Of a stretch of DNA of 64,000 nucleotides, positions 42,293-52,110 are shown piece by piece. Within the stretch, counting starts at the first letter, position 1. Every line of letters starts with the position of its first letter. The position numbers and the translations under genes are program-made. Source of the DNA: Alteribacillus bidgolensis (lineage in GTDB: Bacteria; Bacillota; Bacilli; Bacillales; Marinococcaceae); NCBI RefSeq assembly GCF_002886255.1, contig NZ_KZ614149.1:2480001-2544000 (forward strand). The letters run 5' to 3'. The notes beneath the pieces are model-generated. The model made no database searches. It had not been told where the DNA came from and was given only the letters and a program-made list of their open reading frames with translations.

Positions 42293-44180
42293 ATGTGTGG
42301 ATTTCTCGGGGAAATGACAGATTTTCCAAAAACGATAAATGAGCAAGATAAATTGCAATTTTACGAAAGAAACAACTTACTTTATCATCGCGGGCCTGAT
42401 GAAGAAGGCTACTATTTCGATGAACACGTTTCTTTAGGTTTCAGACGATTAAGCATTATTGATTTAGAAAGTGGAAGTCAGCCGGCCAGCTATGACAGTG
42501 AAAGATATTGGATTGTGTTTAACGGAGAAATATATAACTTTTTATACTTAAAAAGTCAGCTTGCTGATAAGGGGTATACTTTTTCTACCTCCTCAGAGGC
42601 GGAGGTTATTGCAGCGATGTTTTCTCATTGGCACGTTAACATGTTTTCATATCTTCCGGCATGTTTGCTATTCTTATTTGGGATAAAGAAGAACAAGAAC
42701 TGTATGGAGCCAGAGATCCTTTTGGTATAAAACCGCTGTATTATAAAAAAGAGGAAGTTGACAGGATCACTTTTTCATCTGAAAAGAAAACCTTAATGGC
42801 AGAAAAAGAAAATATAAATGAAGAAGCGCTGCACCATTACATGAGTTTTCAATATGTCCCTGAACATACGCTAACAGCAAACATCTGCACCCTTTCCCCA
42901 GGCTGTTACTTTAAGAAAATACCAGGGAAACCTATTGTTGTTTCGAAATATTGGGAACTTTCTTTTCAACCATTTTACCGTGAAAAAACAGAATGGCAGA
43001 CACTTATTAAAGAAACATCATTTTCATCCGTCCACGCCCACTTACAAAGTGACGTTCCTGTTGGTTCTTTTTTGTCAGGGGGCATTGACTCTGCCATTAT
43101 TGCATCGATTGCAAAAGAGTTTAAGCCGGACTTGACTACTTTTTCCATAGGATTTGAAACACAGGGTTATTCTGAACTTGATGTGGCAAGAGAATCAGCT
43201 GAAAAACTAAAAATAGAAAATAGAAGATACACTATTTCCGCTGAAGAATTTGCAGAAAGTCTTCCAAAAATCATATGGCACATGGATGACCCTTTGGCCG
43301 ATCCTTCCTGTGTTCCTCTATATTTTTTAGCGAAAGAAGCAAGAAAGCACGTCAAAGTTGTTTTATCTGGAGAAGGAGCAGATGAGTTATTTGGCGGTTA
43401 CAATATTTACCGAGAGCCTCTTCGTTAAAGCTATTTAATTATTGTCCGGCTGTTTTACGCGGCTTATTAAATCAAGCTGCTAAAGCACTTCCAGATCAAA
43501 TGAAAGGAAAGAATTTTATTGAAAGAGGAACGACACCCCTTGCCGAAAGGTATATTGGCAATGCCAAAATGTTTGAAGAACATGAAAAACGATTATTTTT
43601 AAGAAATACGTCAGAGGACTGGCACTATCAAACAGTTACACGTCCTTTGTTTGAAAAAGCGCAGCATTTACACCCAGTCCAGCAAATGCAAGCCATAGAT
43701 ATTCAAACTTGGCTCCGCGGTGATATTTTATTAAAAGCAGATAAGATGACAATGGCTCATTCTTTGGAACTACGTGTTCCGTTTCTAGATAAAGAGGTAT
43801 TTGAGGCGGCTCGTAAACTGCCATTTAACCTTACTATAGCCAATAAAACGACAAAATCCATTTTGCGGGATTCTTTTCGCGGAATTGTCCCAGACCATGT
43901 ATATGATCGCAAAAAACTAGGTTTCCCTGTCCCAATTCGTCATTGGTTAAAACACGAACTATATGATTGGGCAGTACATCTTATTAAAAACAGTCAAACT
44001 GAACGTTATATCGACAAATCATACATCTTATCGCTCTTAGAAGCTCATGCTTTAAACAAAGCAGACTACAGCCGTAAAATCTGGACCGTGCTCATTTTTA
44101 TGATTTGGCATAACGTTCATATGGAAAACAAATACCCATTTGAAAGTGCTCAAGTGCAGCCTGCCTCGGCAATCGTTTAA
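42293..44180 (+). pseudogene. Glutamine-hydrolysing asparagine synthetase, broken by two frameshifts
   Basis: The full length of an AsnB/AsnO enzyme (about 628 codons) is present, but in three frames. Piece one (42293-42650) begins MCGFLGEMTD with the catalytic Cys2, then YHRGPDEEGY and FNGEIYNF. A shift around 42625-42655 leads to piece two, GMFAILIWDKEEQELYGARD, then the ATP loop SFLSGGIDSAIIA and LSGEGADELFGGYNIYREPL. A second shift near 43420 ends it. Piece three (to 44180) continues LKLFNYCPAVLRG and RGDILLKADKMTMAHSLELR. All key residues survive, so decay is recent, or the shifts are sequence errors. AsnO-type paralogues serve sporulation in B. subtilis. Confidence 0.88.
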
Positions 44181-44250
44181 AATAATTAGCGGTTATGGCT
44201 ATTCCTTAAGTAATTCGTAAACAAACAGTACAGCTTGCCCACTCTCTCAT

Positions 44251-44310
44251 ATTAGGAAAACTTGACTTTCCGCCAAATAGTGTTTTGTAAAGTTAACTTT
44301 CTATAGTACA
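44251..44310 (+). repeat. Two-hairpin dispersed repeat, copy 5 (deleted)
   Basis: The left arm ATTAGGAAAACTTGACTTTC and the end of the second module (TTTTGTAAAGTTAACTTTCT, then ATAGTAC) remain; the middle is deleted. It directly abuts the next terminator. Confidence 0.6.
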
Positions 44311-44355
44311 AAAAAGCGAATCATTGCATTTATTGCAAATGATTCGCTTTTTTTT
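44311..44355. terminator. Bidirectional terminator between asnB and phnE
   Basis: AAAAAGCGAATCATT (from 44311) pairs with AATGATTCGCTTTTTTTT (to 44355) around a TTTATTG loop. It can stop transcription from both convergent units. Confidence 0.9.
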
Positions 44356-44418
44356 ACAGTGTGCCCCTTTGCGGCTGTTATTCGGTTCATTTTCCATAAT
44401 CAGTGTTCGTCTTACTCA

Positions 44419-45204
44419 TTAAGTTAAACGAGCTCTTATTTTGCCTGATATTACATCAATCACTGTTACCATTACGATGATGCCAAGTAAAATAATTCCA
44501 ACTCGTTCCCAGTCTCTTACACTTAAAGCAAATATGAGCGGAGTGCCAATCCCTCCTGCCCCAATAATACCTAAAATCGTAGCAGCCCGAACATTTATCT
44601 CAAAGCGGTACAAAACGAAAGAAAAAAAGTTAGGCATCACCTGAGGAATCACTGCAAACATAAGGGTTTTCACAGGATTGGCTCCCGTTGCAACCAATGC
44701 TTCCCGAGCACTGAAGTCTATTCTTTCTATATCCTCAGAAATAAGCTTTCCGAGCATCCCAACTGCTCCAATTCCCAGGGCTAAAACCCCCGAAAAAGCT
44801 CCGGGACCAACTGCTTTGATAAATAAAAGCGCAAGCACTATATCAGGAAAGACACGAATGAAGCTTAAAATAAATTTATTCGTTCCAACGACCGCTTTAT
44901 TTTTCACAATATTACGAGCAGCCATAAACGAAAATGGGATGCACAAAAAGGCTGCGATAAACGTGCCTAGTAACGCTATCGCCAACGTATCCAGCAAACC
45001 ACGCAGCAAATCTTCTCCTTTTGGGTCATAAACATAAGTCCAATCCGGCTGCAGCAGCCCTGAAAAAATAGAAGAAATAACTTCCATTGAAGTTTCTTTA
45101 AACTGCAAAATCGGTAAACCAGAAAATGCCCAAGTGTATACAGCCAGTACAGCGATCACAAGCAGCACTCTTCGAATGGTTAGGAATGATTTGTCTCGCT
45201 TCAT
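44419..45204 (-). CDS. phnE: Phosphonate-type ABC transporter permease, second copy
   Basis: 261 residues. The ATG overlaps the stop of the preceding phnE by four bases. About six membrane helices, DLLRGLLDTLAIALLGTFIA near the start, and the permease loop REALVATGANPVKTLMFAVI followed by VRAATILGIIGAGGIGTPLI. Tandem phnE1-phnE2 pairs of this kind are usual for PhnCDE systems. Last gene of the operon, before the bidirectional terminator. Confidence 0.9.
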   Translation of the reverse strand: MKRDKSFLTIRRVLLVIAVLAVYTWAFSGLPILQFKETSMEVISSIFSGLLQPDWTYVYDPKGEDLLRGLLDTLAIALLGTFIAAFLCIPFSFMAARNIVKNKAVVGTNKFILSFIRVFPDIVLALLFIKAVGPGAFSGVLALGIGAVGMLGKLISEDIERIDFSAREALVATGANPVKTLMFAVIPQVMPNFFSFVLYRFEINVRAATILGIIGAGGIGTPLIFALSVRDWERVGIILLGIIVMVTVIDVISGKIRARLT

Positions 45205-46004
45205 GTTAATTTCTCCCTTGCAACCGTACTAACATAGTCAATAATTAACACCACTGCTAAGGTATATACAATCAAGGAAGCCGTTTTATCGTATTCAAAA
45301 AAGCCTAACGTTTGTTCATAATACAATCCAATTCCTCCCGCGCCGACTAACCCCAGTACAGCTGCCGCTCGGACATTAATTTCAAAGGCATATAAAAAAA
45401 ACGAGACAAACGACGAAGTAACTTGGGGAAGAACCCCAAATACAATCCATTTTATTTTATTGGCACCAACAGCGGTCATTGCTTCCATTGGTCCAGGATC
45501 AATGGATTCAATCGACTCATAGAACAATTTCGAAATAATGCCGAGTGAAAAGAGAGCTAACGCAAAAATACCTGGAATAGGACCAATGCCAAATATAGCC
45601 ACAAATATCGCAGCCAAAAGAAGTTCAGGCAGTGTTCGAATTAAATTTAAAATAAATCGGCAAGGGATAGTTACCCACGACGTATGAATAACATTTCTAG
45701 CGGCCAGCATAGAAAGCGGTGCGGCTAAAAGCCCCCCAATCGTCGTACCGACCACCGCCATTCTGATTGTTTCTAAAATCGGAACGGTGATCTGAGAAAA
45801 ATAACTCCAATTTGGAGGAATCAATTGAACAATAAGATCCCACATATTTGGAAGACCAGACATCAATTCTTCAAATGAAAATCCTGTCTGCCAGCCGCTT
45901 GCCAGAACAAGCAGTAAAACAAGAAGAACGGTAAACTGCTGCTTCGTTTTTTTAGGCGGAGCCGGCATGCCTGTGGTTTGATTTTTTAATTCTGCTGTTT
46001 TCAT
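45201..46004 (-). CDS. phnE: Phosphonate-type ABC transporter permease, first copy
   Basis: 267 residues. Its ATG overlaps the original phnC stop (ATGA). A short cytoplasmic N-terminus (MPAPPKKTKQQ) precedes six helices; VPILETIRMAVVGTTIGGLL, MEAMTAVGANKIKWIVFGVL and VRAAAVLGLVGAGGIGLYYE are the family landmarks. It should pair with the second PhnE in the membrane. Confidence 0.9.
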   Translation of the reverse strand: MKTAELKNQTTGMPAPPKKTKQQFTVLLVLLLVLASGWQTGFSFEELMSGLPNMWDLIVQLIPPNWSYFSQITVPILETIRMAVVGTTIGGLLAAPLSMLAARNVIHTSWVTIPCRFILNLIRTLPELLLAAIFVAIFGIGPIPGIFALALFSLGIISKLFYESIESIDPGPMEAMTAVGANKIKWIVFGVLPQVTSSFVSFFLYAFEINVRAAAVLGLVGAGGIGLYYEQTLGFFEYDKTASLIVYTLAVVLIIDYVSTVAREKLT

Positions 46005-46766
46005 CGCGCCACACCCATTATTTCATCTTCTTCCAACGGACGTCCGTAAATTTCAGCAAACATCTCGTCTGTTGCATCTGCAACTGGTCCATCAAAAACG
46101 ACTTCTCCTTAAACCGATAATTCTCGTTGCATATTTTCTTGCCACGTCGATAAAATGCAAGTTAACAACCATTGTTATACCTAATTCCTGGTTTACACGC
46201 TGCAAGTCGTCCATCACTTGTTTTGTCGTTAATGGATCAAGTGATGCAACGGGCTCATCAGCAAGAATCAGTTTTGCTTCTTGTGCTAATGCCCTGGCAA
46301 TAGAAACCCGCTGCTGCTGCCCCCCGGAAAGCTGGTCTGCTCTAATATAAGCTTTTTCGGGCATATTCACACGTTTTAAAGCCTGAATGGCAAGCTCTTT
46401 ATCTTTTTTTGGAAACAAACCGAGAACCATCTTCCACGTCGAATGGTACCCTGCCCGGCCTGATAGAACGTTACGCATCACAGAAGAACGTTTCACAAGA
46501 TTAAAATGTTGAAAGATCATTCCAATGTCACGGCGAATACGATACAAGTCGGTTCCTTGTGCTTTTGTAATAGATTTACCTCCAACGATAATTTCTCCGT
46601 TACTTACTTCATGCAGACGATTAATGGAACGAAGCAACGTTGATTTTCCTGCGCCAGATAGACCCACAACCACAACAAATTCACCTTTTTCTATTTTAAT
46701 ATTGATATTTTTTAATCCTCTTGCTCCGTTGGGATACACTTTCGAAACATTCTTAAACTCTATCAC
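46001..46766 (-). pseudogene. phnC: Phosphonate-type ABC transporter ATPase with a 3' frameshift
   Basis: The first 220 codons are an intact ATPase: Walker A GLSGAGKST, Q-loop IFQHFNLVKR, signature LSGGQQQRVSIARAL, Walker B LILADEPVASLDP, switch VVNLHFIDVA. Near 46107 two bases seem lost, giving GLRRSRF and a stop. In the next frame the expected tail runs on as GEVVFDGPVADATDEMFAEI to EDEIMGVAR, ending at the overlap with phnE. The truncated protein lacks only the last 35 or so residues and might still function. Sequence error is a possible cause. Confidence 0.85.
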
Positions 46767-46816
46767 ACAATTTCACCTGCTCTTTCTTTCCTTCGGTAAA
46801 TGTGAATTTCAGGCTT

Positions 46817-46882
46817 CTTAAAGAAAACTTGGCTAGCGCCAAGCCTTTAGGCGAAGGCGATTGACTAGTTGCACTTATACTG
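46817..46882 (+). repeat. Two-hairpin dispersed repeat, copy 6 (degraded)
   Basis: AGAAAACTTGGCTAGCGCC opens a shortened first hairpin; only traces of the rest (CACTTATACTGATTTCC) remain. Lies between phnC and phnD on the opposite strand to these genes. Confidence 0.5.
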
Positions 46883-46942
46883 ATTTCCTCAACATTTTGA
46901 CGACGTCGATGATTCATTCATGCTAAAATTTTATCCTATCAG

Positions 46943-47039
46943 TGTTAGAAAAACTTGACTTGCCGCCGAGTCCTTATGGCGAAGTCTTAGTTTTTCTATG
47001 CTTTGCCCCTTTAACAAAGGCAAAATTTACTATAGTACA
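46943..47039 (+). repeat. Two-hairpin dispersed repeat, copy 7
   Basis: Both modules are present: TTAGAAAAACTTGACTTGCC, GGCGAAGTCTTAGTTTTTCT, then ATGCTTTGCCCCTTTAAC and GGCAAAATTTACTATAGTAC. Together with copy 6 and the terminator, it fills the 46767-47103 gap; no gene is there. Confidence 0.8.
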
Positions 47040-47043
47040 AGGA

Positions 47044-47079
47044 AAGAGCTGCCCAAGACGTTTGTCCACGGCAGCTCTT
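47044..47079 (-). terminator. Terminator after phnD
   Basis: AAGAGCTGCC (47044-47053) pairs with GGCAGCTCTT (47070-47079). The minus-strand tail is TCCTTGT. It would limit read-through from phnD into phnC and so favour the binding protein. Confidence 0.7.
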
Positions 47080-47103
47080 CTTGTCCATATTCTCACGTAG
47101 ACG

Positions 47104-48132
47104 TTACTCGACTTCTTCACTTACTTTCTCTTCGTATTCTCTTACGATATCAAAATTGCTGTCGTCGGATTCGGTGTACCCTTCATGAGAATAAATATCA
47201 CGAATAATTTCGCGTCCTTCTTCATCTTTTCCAATGTTGATAAACGCTTGTGTAACATCTTCTTTCATATCGTCGGTAATTTCTGGACGAATGGCGATCG
47301 TGTCATTTGGAATATCTTCTGTAAACTCTATAACTTTTGTTTCATCAAACACTTCTTCGTAATCTTCAACTACCGTATTACGAGCATCCTGGAAAGTTAC
47401 AGCAGCATCTACATCTCCATTCAAAAGAGCTATTATCGCCTGATCATGACCTTTCAACGTGACGGGTTCTACATCTTGAAGAGGATGAAGGCCGACATCC
47501 ATTAAAGAAGCTGCCGGCCATACAAAACCAGCGGAGGATGTCACATTCTGATAACCAATTGCTTTTCCTTCAAGATCTTCAAGAGATTCGATATCGGAAT
47601 CTTCATTTACAATAAACATAGATTTATAGAAATCAACGAGCTCGTCCGTTGCAGAACCATCTTCATCGTTCACACCATATCGCTGCGCCTGAAGAATGAC
47701 TTCTGCCGCTCCTTGTTCTTCAGCTAATACATAAGCAGTTGGAGGCAAAAATCCTACATCTATCTGTTCAGAGTCCATTGCCTCTACAATCGTATTGTAA
47801 TCCGTTGATACGCTTACTGTTACCGGAATCCCTAATTCCTCACCGAGAAGTTCTTCTAACGGCTTTGCTTTCGCTTCCAGCGTATCAGCGTTTTGAGAAG
47901 GGACAAATTGTACATTAAGTTCGTCAAGTTCTTCCCCCTCTTCACTAGCTGTTTCTTCATTTTCTTCACTTACTTCTGCCTCGGCCTCATCTTCTTCTGC
48001 TTCGACTTCTTCGTTTGACTCTGCTTCTGTTTCTTCTCCAGCTGCTTCTTCTGTTTCCTCGCCTTCACCGCAAGCTGTCATCAATCCTAGTGATAGAAGC
48101 AGTGAAAATCCCATGTAAGCAAATTTTTTCAT
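47104..48132 (-). CDS. phnD: Phosphonate-type ABC transporter substrate-binding lipoprotein
   Basis: 342 residues, ATG in a weak site (GGGGGTAAAAAC). The signal peptide ends in the lipobox MTAC. An extraordinarily acidic linker follows (about residues 22-72, almost all E, D, A, S, T). The binding domain shows VQFVPSQNADTLEAKAKPLE, VGFLPPTAYVLAEEQGAAEV, YKSMFIVNEDSDIESLEDLE, GKAIGYQNVTSSAGFVWPAA and IALLNGDVDAAVTFQDAR. PhnD proteins bind phosphonates, phosphite or phosphate; no C-P lyase gene is in this window, so the ligand is open. Confidence 0.92.
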   Translation of the reverse strand: MKKFAYMGFSLLLSLGLMTACGEGEETEEAAGEETEAESNEEVEAEEDEAEAEVSEENEETASEEGEELDELNVQFVPSQNADTLEAKAKPLEELLGEELGIPVTVSVSTDYNTIVEAMDSEQIDVGFLPPTAYVLAEEQGAAEVILQAQRYGVNDEDGSATDELVDFYKSMFIVNEDSDIESLEDLEGKAIGYQNVTSSAGFVWPAASLMDVGLHPLQDVEPVTLKGHDQAIIALLNGDVDAAVTFQDARNTVVEDYEEVFDETKVIEFTEDIPNDTIAIRPEITDDMKEDVTQAFINIGKDEEGREIIRDIYSHEGYTESDDSNFDIVREYEEKVSEEVE

Positions 48133-48246
48133 GTTTTTACCCCCTAAAGTCTTAGTAAGTATTTCTCACTAAACTCTAGCAAACTTGTGTAAAAGGAATA
48201 TTTTTCTTCCTTGTTGAAATAATTAATTTTGTTTATCTTTTGTAAA

Positions 48247-50841
48247 TTATTGGGGGTATTGCCAGTATTGTAGGTATTCTTCTTCTATTTTTTTACCAGA
48301 TTGTGCTTTCATCTGATGCTGCAATGCATTCCATTTCCCTTGCCGGGATGGTTCATTTTTTGCCTGCTGGACATTCTCTGCTTTTTTCAGCAAGCGTTCC
48401 GCCACTTTATCATTTTTAATAAACCCTTGTTGGTTTCCTTTCTCAATCAAATCGTCTAACTGTGATAAATCAAGCACTGCCTCAACTGTAAAAGTGCGTT
48501 CTGTACTATTTCCTTCCTCATCGGCTGCTTTGACGTTTATTTCATATTCACCGGGCGTTACCAGCAAAGGAGAAATTTTTATTTGATCTTCCCATGTTTC
48601 ATCGTTAAGGAAGGCTGTTACTTCAGCAATATCGTTATCTTTATCCGTTACCGTGATAGGCACGGAGTATTCTTTTGTTATATCAAACGTAGAAAAATCA
48701 ATATCCTGAATTACTGGCGGATGTGTTTCTTTTTTGATATCTTCCAAATTCAGAAGCATAAGCTGATAAGTGTCTTGATAAATAGAAGCAATTCCGGCAA
48801 TCGTTACAAGATCTCCTTCTTGGAATTGAGATTGAAATGATTCTAAGGAGATTCCTGTTCGATTATCCACCCGCACTCTCGTTGCTTTATCATTTTTATC
48901 GATATCAAATTCAAACGCATTATAATAACTTTCTACATTTTTTATTGTACCGGAAGCTATTTCTACACGTTCTCCTTGATTCTGATCATTTACGTCGTTC
49001 ACTACATGATACGGCGGTAATTCTGTTGAACCGTTCTTTTCTATAGATTCAATGTCTGTCAGCTCGATTTGGTTTTGAAAAGACGCTGTCGATCCTGTTA
49101 TTGTTACGTGCTCACCTTTTTCAAAACCGCTGTCATGCTGATAAATATATATTCCGCCTGTATCATCCTGCACATAAAAGCCTTGAGCTCCAAATATCCC
49201 AGGTGTGGAAGTAATCACGCCCTCCACTTGTACAGTTGTTCCTTCTGTTTGCTGACGGGCTTCAGCAATCGTCATGAATTGCGGCTCTTCTTCCGGATTA
49301 TCGGATGTTTCTTCAGCCAATGTTACCGTGGTCGTATAAAGGTTGCTTCCACCTTGTCTTAAGCGCAGATTAGCTGGTCCTTCCGTTCCTTCTTTGACTC
49401 GAACAGTTAATTCTTTTACAGCAATACCTTCTTCATCCGCTGTTACCGAAAACTTCTCGCTGTATCCGTAAGAAGAGGGCCAGCTCCCATCTTCGTTTTG
49501 TACTTGGGCTATCTGCTCTCCTCCATCAAGGTACATTCCAGCGTTATATCCCGTTACTGTTTCTCCAGATTCCAGTCCTTCTATAATTAATTCCAAAGTG
49601 AAAGATTCATTGTTTGGAAGCGGGTCTTGATGCTGAAATTGATAGGAAGGATCTTTTTCTGCTTCTTCATATGATCCATAGGACCCTGAAGCAAAGGTAT
49701 CCGGGTTATACCATTCATAATTTGCTGCAGGCTCAGACCAGGGCTCTTTTTCAGGTTCTGTAGATTGTTTAGGGGTTTCTTTATCTAAAAGCGGCGAGAC
49801 GTTATCCAAAGGTATATCTTTTTCAGAAAAGCTTTCATAGGATTCTTCTTCAGCTAACCAATCCACCATATTTAAAAGTAAAACGGAATCGTCTGCTTCT
49901 TGAAAACCATCATATGTCGTTTTACTATCTCCTGTTTCTTCATTGCGGTATTTAGGTGTTGCGTCTTCAACAGGAGAGGAATCTCCGATAAAAGCTGCCT
50001 TACCGGCTTGAAGTTTAGAGATAGCAGCATAAGGCCCTTCTTCTTCTCCGCCTCCAAAGTAGATTCCTTCATCCACAGCCGGTCCCCATTTATCACTTTC
50101 ATTTAAATTTTCAGGTAAATAAACAATCCCTTTGGCTTGTTCTGGATTGGTTATTGCTAATGTGGAGCCGGCATGCACCGCTACTTCATTCACACCTTCT
50201 GTAATACCAAAGGTTTCGTCAGGTGAAACAATTTCATCGGCCGTAATTGTACCAGGAGCATTATATCGAAAGCGAATCCCAAAATGATCAGCTAACCAAT
50301 CGGAACTTTCTACTCCCTCCATGGCTGCTTTTTCATCATCATCCATGCCTTTTGTTGGATTACTGTAAGCCCCGCGGCGGTACCCATTCATAATTTCTGA
50401 TGAATCCCAGCGATTTTTATTGCGGTCTGCATTGTAATGATCAGAAATGAAGAAAATACTGCCTCCGTTTTCGGTATATTCAATTAGTGCTTCTTGCTCT
50501 TCTTTTTGAAAAGGAATATTAGCCTCAGGAATGATAAACACATCATACGCTTCTAAATCATCCACTTGTATTGGGGTTATTTGACGAAGCTCCTCTACGT
50601 AATAACCCCTATCAGCAATTCCTTCTGCAAAATCAGAAAAAGCACCATCAATCACCCAGTCAGCTTGTCCAGCCGTCTGCCCGTGCGAATTATCAAATAA
50701 TACCTGTTTTCCATTAGCCTCTTCAGGCTCGATAACGGGGGCAGGGGCTTCTGGACCAAATGCTGCTGCCGTCCCCGGAATCCATAAACATACTGCGAGT
50801 ATAACTGCAGATAAAAACGTGCGAACATGACGTAATTTCAC
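48247..50841 (-). CDS. Large secreted multidomain protein with GATase-like and tandem OB-fold domains
   Basis: 864 residues, ATG after AAAGGAGGAAAC. A signal peptide ends near PGTAAA. The N-terminal part (about 45-330) resembles DUF4350/GATase-like domains: VLFDNSHGQTAGQADWVIDG, YDVFIIPEANIPF, GGSIFFISDHYNADR. The middle region has a beta-rich segment. Two consecutive OB-fold modules (about 540-720), as in the secreted nuclease YhcR, read TTVQVEGVITSTPGIFG, GFYVQDDTGGIYIY, then VTIAGIASIYQDTYQLMLL. The C-terminal 130 residues hold an Ig-like unit and a helical tail. No catalytic nuclease motif was found. It may bind DNA or act on extracellular polymers (inference). It is monocistronic. Confidence 0.75.
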   Translation of the reverse strand: MKLRHVRTFLSAVILAVCLWIPGTAAAFGPEAPAPVIEPEEANGKQVLFDNSHGQTAGQADWVIDGAFSDFAEGIADRGYYVEELRQITPIQVDDLEAYDVFIIPEANIPFQKEEQEALIEYTENGGSIFFISDHYNADRNKNRWDSSEIMNGYRRGAYSNPTKGMDDDEKAAMEGVESSDWLADHFGIRFRYNAPGTITADEIVSPDETFGITEGVNEVAVHAGSTLAITNPEQAKGIVYLPENLNESDKWGPAVDEGIYFGGGEEEGPYAAISKLQAGKAAFIGDSSPVEDATPKYRNEETGDSKTTYDGFQEADDSVLLLNMVDWLAEEESYESFSEKDIPLDNVSPLLDKETPKQSTEPEKEPWSEPAANYEWYNPDTFASGSYGSYEEAEKDPSYQFQHQDPLPNNESFTLELIIEGLESGETVTGYNAGMYLDGGEQIAQVQNEDGSWPSSYGYSEKFSVTADEEGIAVKELTVRVKEGTEGPANLRLRQGGSNLYTTTVTLAEETSDNPEEEPQFMTIAEARQQTEGTTVQVEGVITSTPGIFGAQGFYVQDDTGGIYIYQHDSGFEKGEHVTITGSTASFQNQIELTDIESIEKNGSTELPPYHVVNDVNDQNQGERVEIASGTIKNVESYYNAFEFDIDKNDKATRVRVDNRTGISLESFQSQFQEGDLVTIAGIASIYQDTYQLMLLNLEDIKKETHPPVIQDIDFSTFDITKEYSVPITVTDKDNDIAEVTAFLNDETWEDQIKISPLLVTPGEYEINVKAADEEGNSTERTFTVEAVLDLSQLDDLIEKGNQQGFIKNDKVAERLLKKAENVQQAKNEPSRQGKWNALQHQMKAQSGKKIEEEYLQYWQYPQ

Positions 50842-51015
50842 TTTTGTTTCCTCCTTTTAACAACTTTTTTATAGTCACCGCCAAGTATAAAACTCCTTTA
50901 TGTACATACTTTTAAAATAGTGTAAATATTTTATAATGCTTGTATTATTTTCCTATTTTCTTTTTCTCTTTGGTATACTAATGAAACAATAAAAGACAGG
51001 GGAAGGAAGGTCACA

Positions 51016-51861
51016 TTGCCAATTCAGTGGAATGAAATAAAAACAGCGATCTTTGATTTGGATGGAACATTATATGAAGATACTCATCATTTTGAGTACT
51101 ATGCAGCATTACTAGAAGAAAAGCTAGAAAAGAGCGATCGGAATTCTTTTAGAAAAGATTATGAAAACATGCTGAAAGGAAAGCACCCGGTTGCTGTCGG
51201 CCGTGTATATGATGCAGTCCGCGACCGTGTGTTAGAAGTAGATCCGGAAACAAACCGTGTGATAAACACATGGGATTGGGAAGGAAAACCCGTTACAAAA
51301 GAAGAGGAATATAAAGAGCCGATTACTTTTGATTTTGATTCCATGATTGCGATTGGTGATGGTTGGTGGCTCCCTGTAGCAGCGGCAAAGCACTATGGTT
51401 TACAAAGTACTTATGATGCTTACCATAAAACTAAGGAATTTATGCAAACAGAAGCCTTTCAATTTGCTGAACAGCCCGAACGACGAAAAGCACTAAAGCA
51501 GCTTAGAGCTCATATGAAACTTATTCTTATCACAAATTCTCAGGCAGATGATGTAAAACGGCTGCTTGATACTTTAGATTTAAAGGGAATTTTTCATGAA
51601 GTGATTGCTAATGCCAAAAAGCCTGTACACACAGAAGAGCACTTCAAAAAAATAATAGAAACAGAAAAGATACTGCCAAATGAAGCCGTATCGCTTGGTG
51701 ATAACTATTTAAATGATATCGTTCCAGCAGAAAACCTAGGAATGAATGCTGTCCTTATCGATCCACAAGGCTGTACAACGACACGCCGACATACAGAGTG
51801 TGTTCAATCACTGACAGATTTATTTCCAGCCATTCAGCGATTACAGAACACCTCCTATTAA
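51016..51861 (+). CDS. HAD-superfamily hydrolase
   Basis: 281 residues, TTG start preceded by GGAAGGAAGG. Motif I is IFDLDGTLYED near the N-terminus (nucleophile aspartate), motif II LILITNSQADD, motif III the lysine in NAKKPVH, and motif IV SLGDNYLNDIVPAE. The cap between residues 35 and 165 is longer than usual and has no close analogue that I recognise. Substrate unknown. It is monocistronic, with a TATACT -10-like box about 40 bp upstream. Confidence 0.85.
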   Translation: MPIQWNEIKTAIFDLDGTLYEDTHHFEYYAALLEEKLEKSDRNSFRKDYENMLKGKHPVAVGRVYDAVRDRVLEVDPETNRVINTWDWEGKPVTKEEEYKEPITFDFDSMIAIGDGWWLPVAAAKHYGLQSTYDAYHKTKEFMQTEAFQFAEQPERRKALKQLRAHMKLILITNSQADDVKRLLDTLDLKGIFHEVIANAKKPVHTEEHFKKIIETEKILPNEAVSLGDNYLNDIVPAENLGMNAVLIDPQGCTTTRRHTECVQSLTDLFPAIQRLQNTSY

Positions 51862-51956
51862 AAAACTAGTCGATAGTTCATTCTGAAAAACAATGACATA
51901 GATATGGCGGCCTTATACTAACTTCGAAATATTTTATCCGCCTGATCATTTAATAA

Positions 51957-52074
51957 GAAAAGCGCAAGCGCCCTGCTCAGCCGCGACAGGTTCTGGAGCT
52001 TTCGCGCAGGGTCGCCTGCGGCCCGGAGTCGAAAGGGAAGAAACCCCGAGCGGCTGGGCGCTGAAGCTAGACAT
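51957..52074. repeat. GC-rich hairpin repeat of the Bacillaceae type
   Basis: A GC-rich block in an AT-rich gap: GAAAAGCGCAAGCGCCCTGC starts it, GCCGCGACAGG and CCCCGAGCGGCTGGGCGC form a strong stem, and CTGAAGCTAGACAT ends it. The same element is familiar from intergenic regions of many Bacillaceae, where its role is unsettled. The whole 51862-52615 gap is otherwise without a convincing gene. Confidence 0.7.
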
Positions 52075-52110
52075 CAAAAACGCCAAATATTTATAATTTC
52101 TTACCTTATA

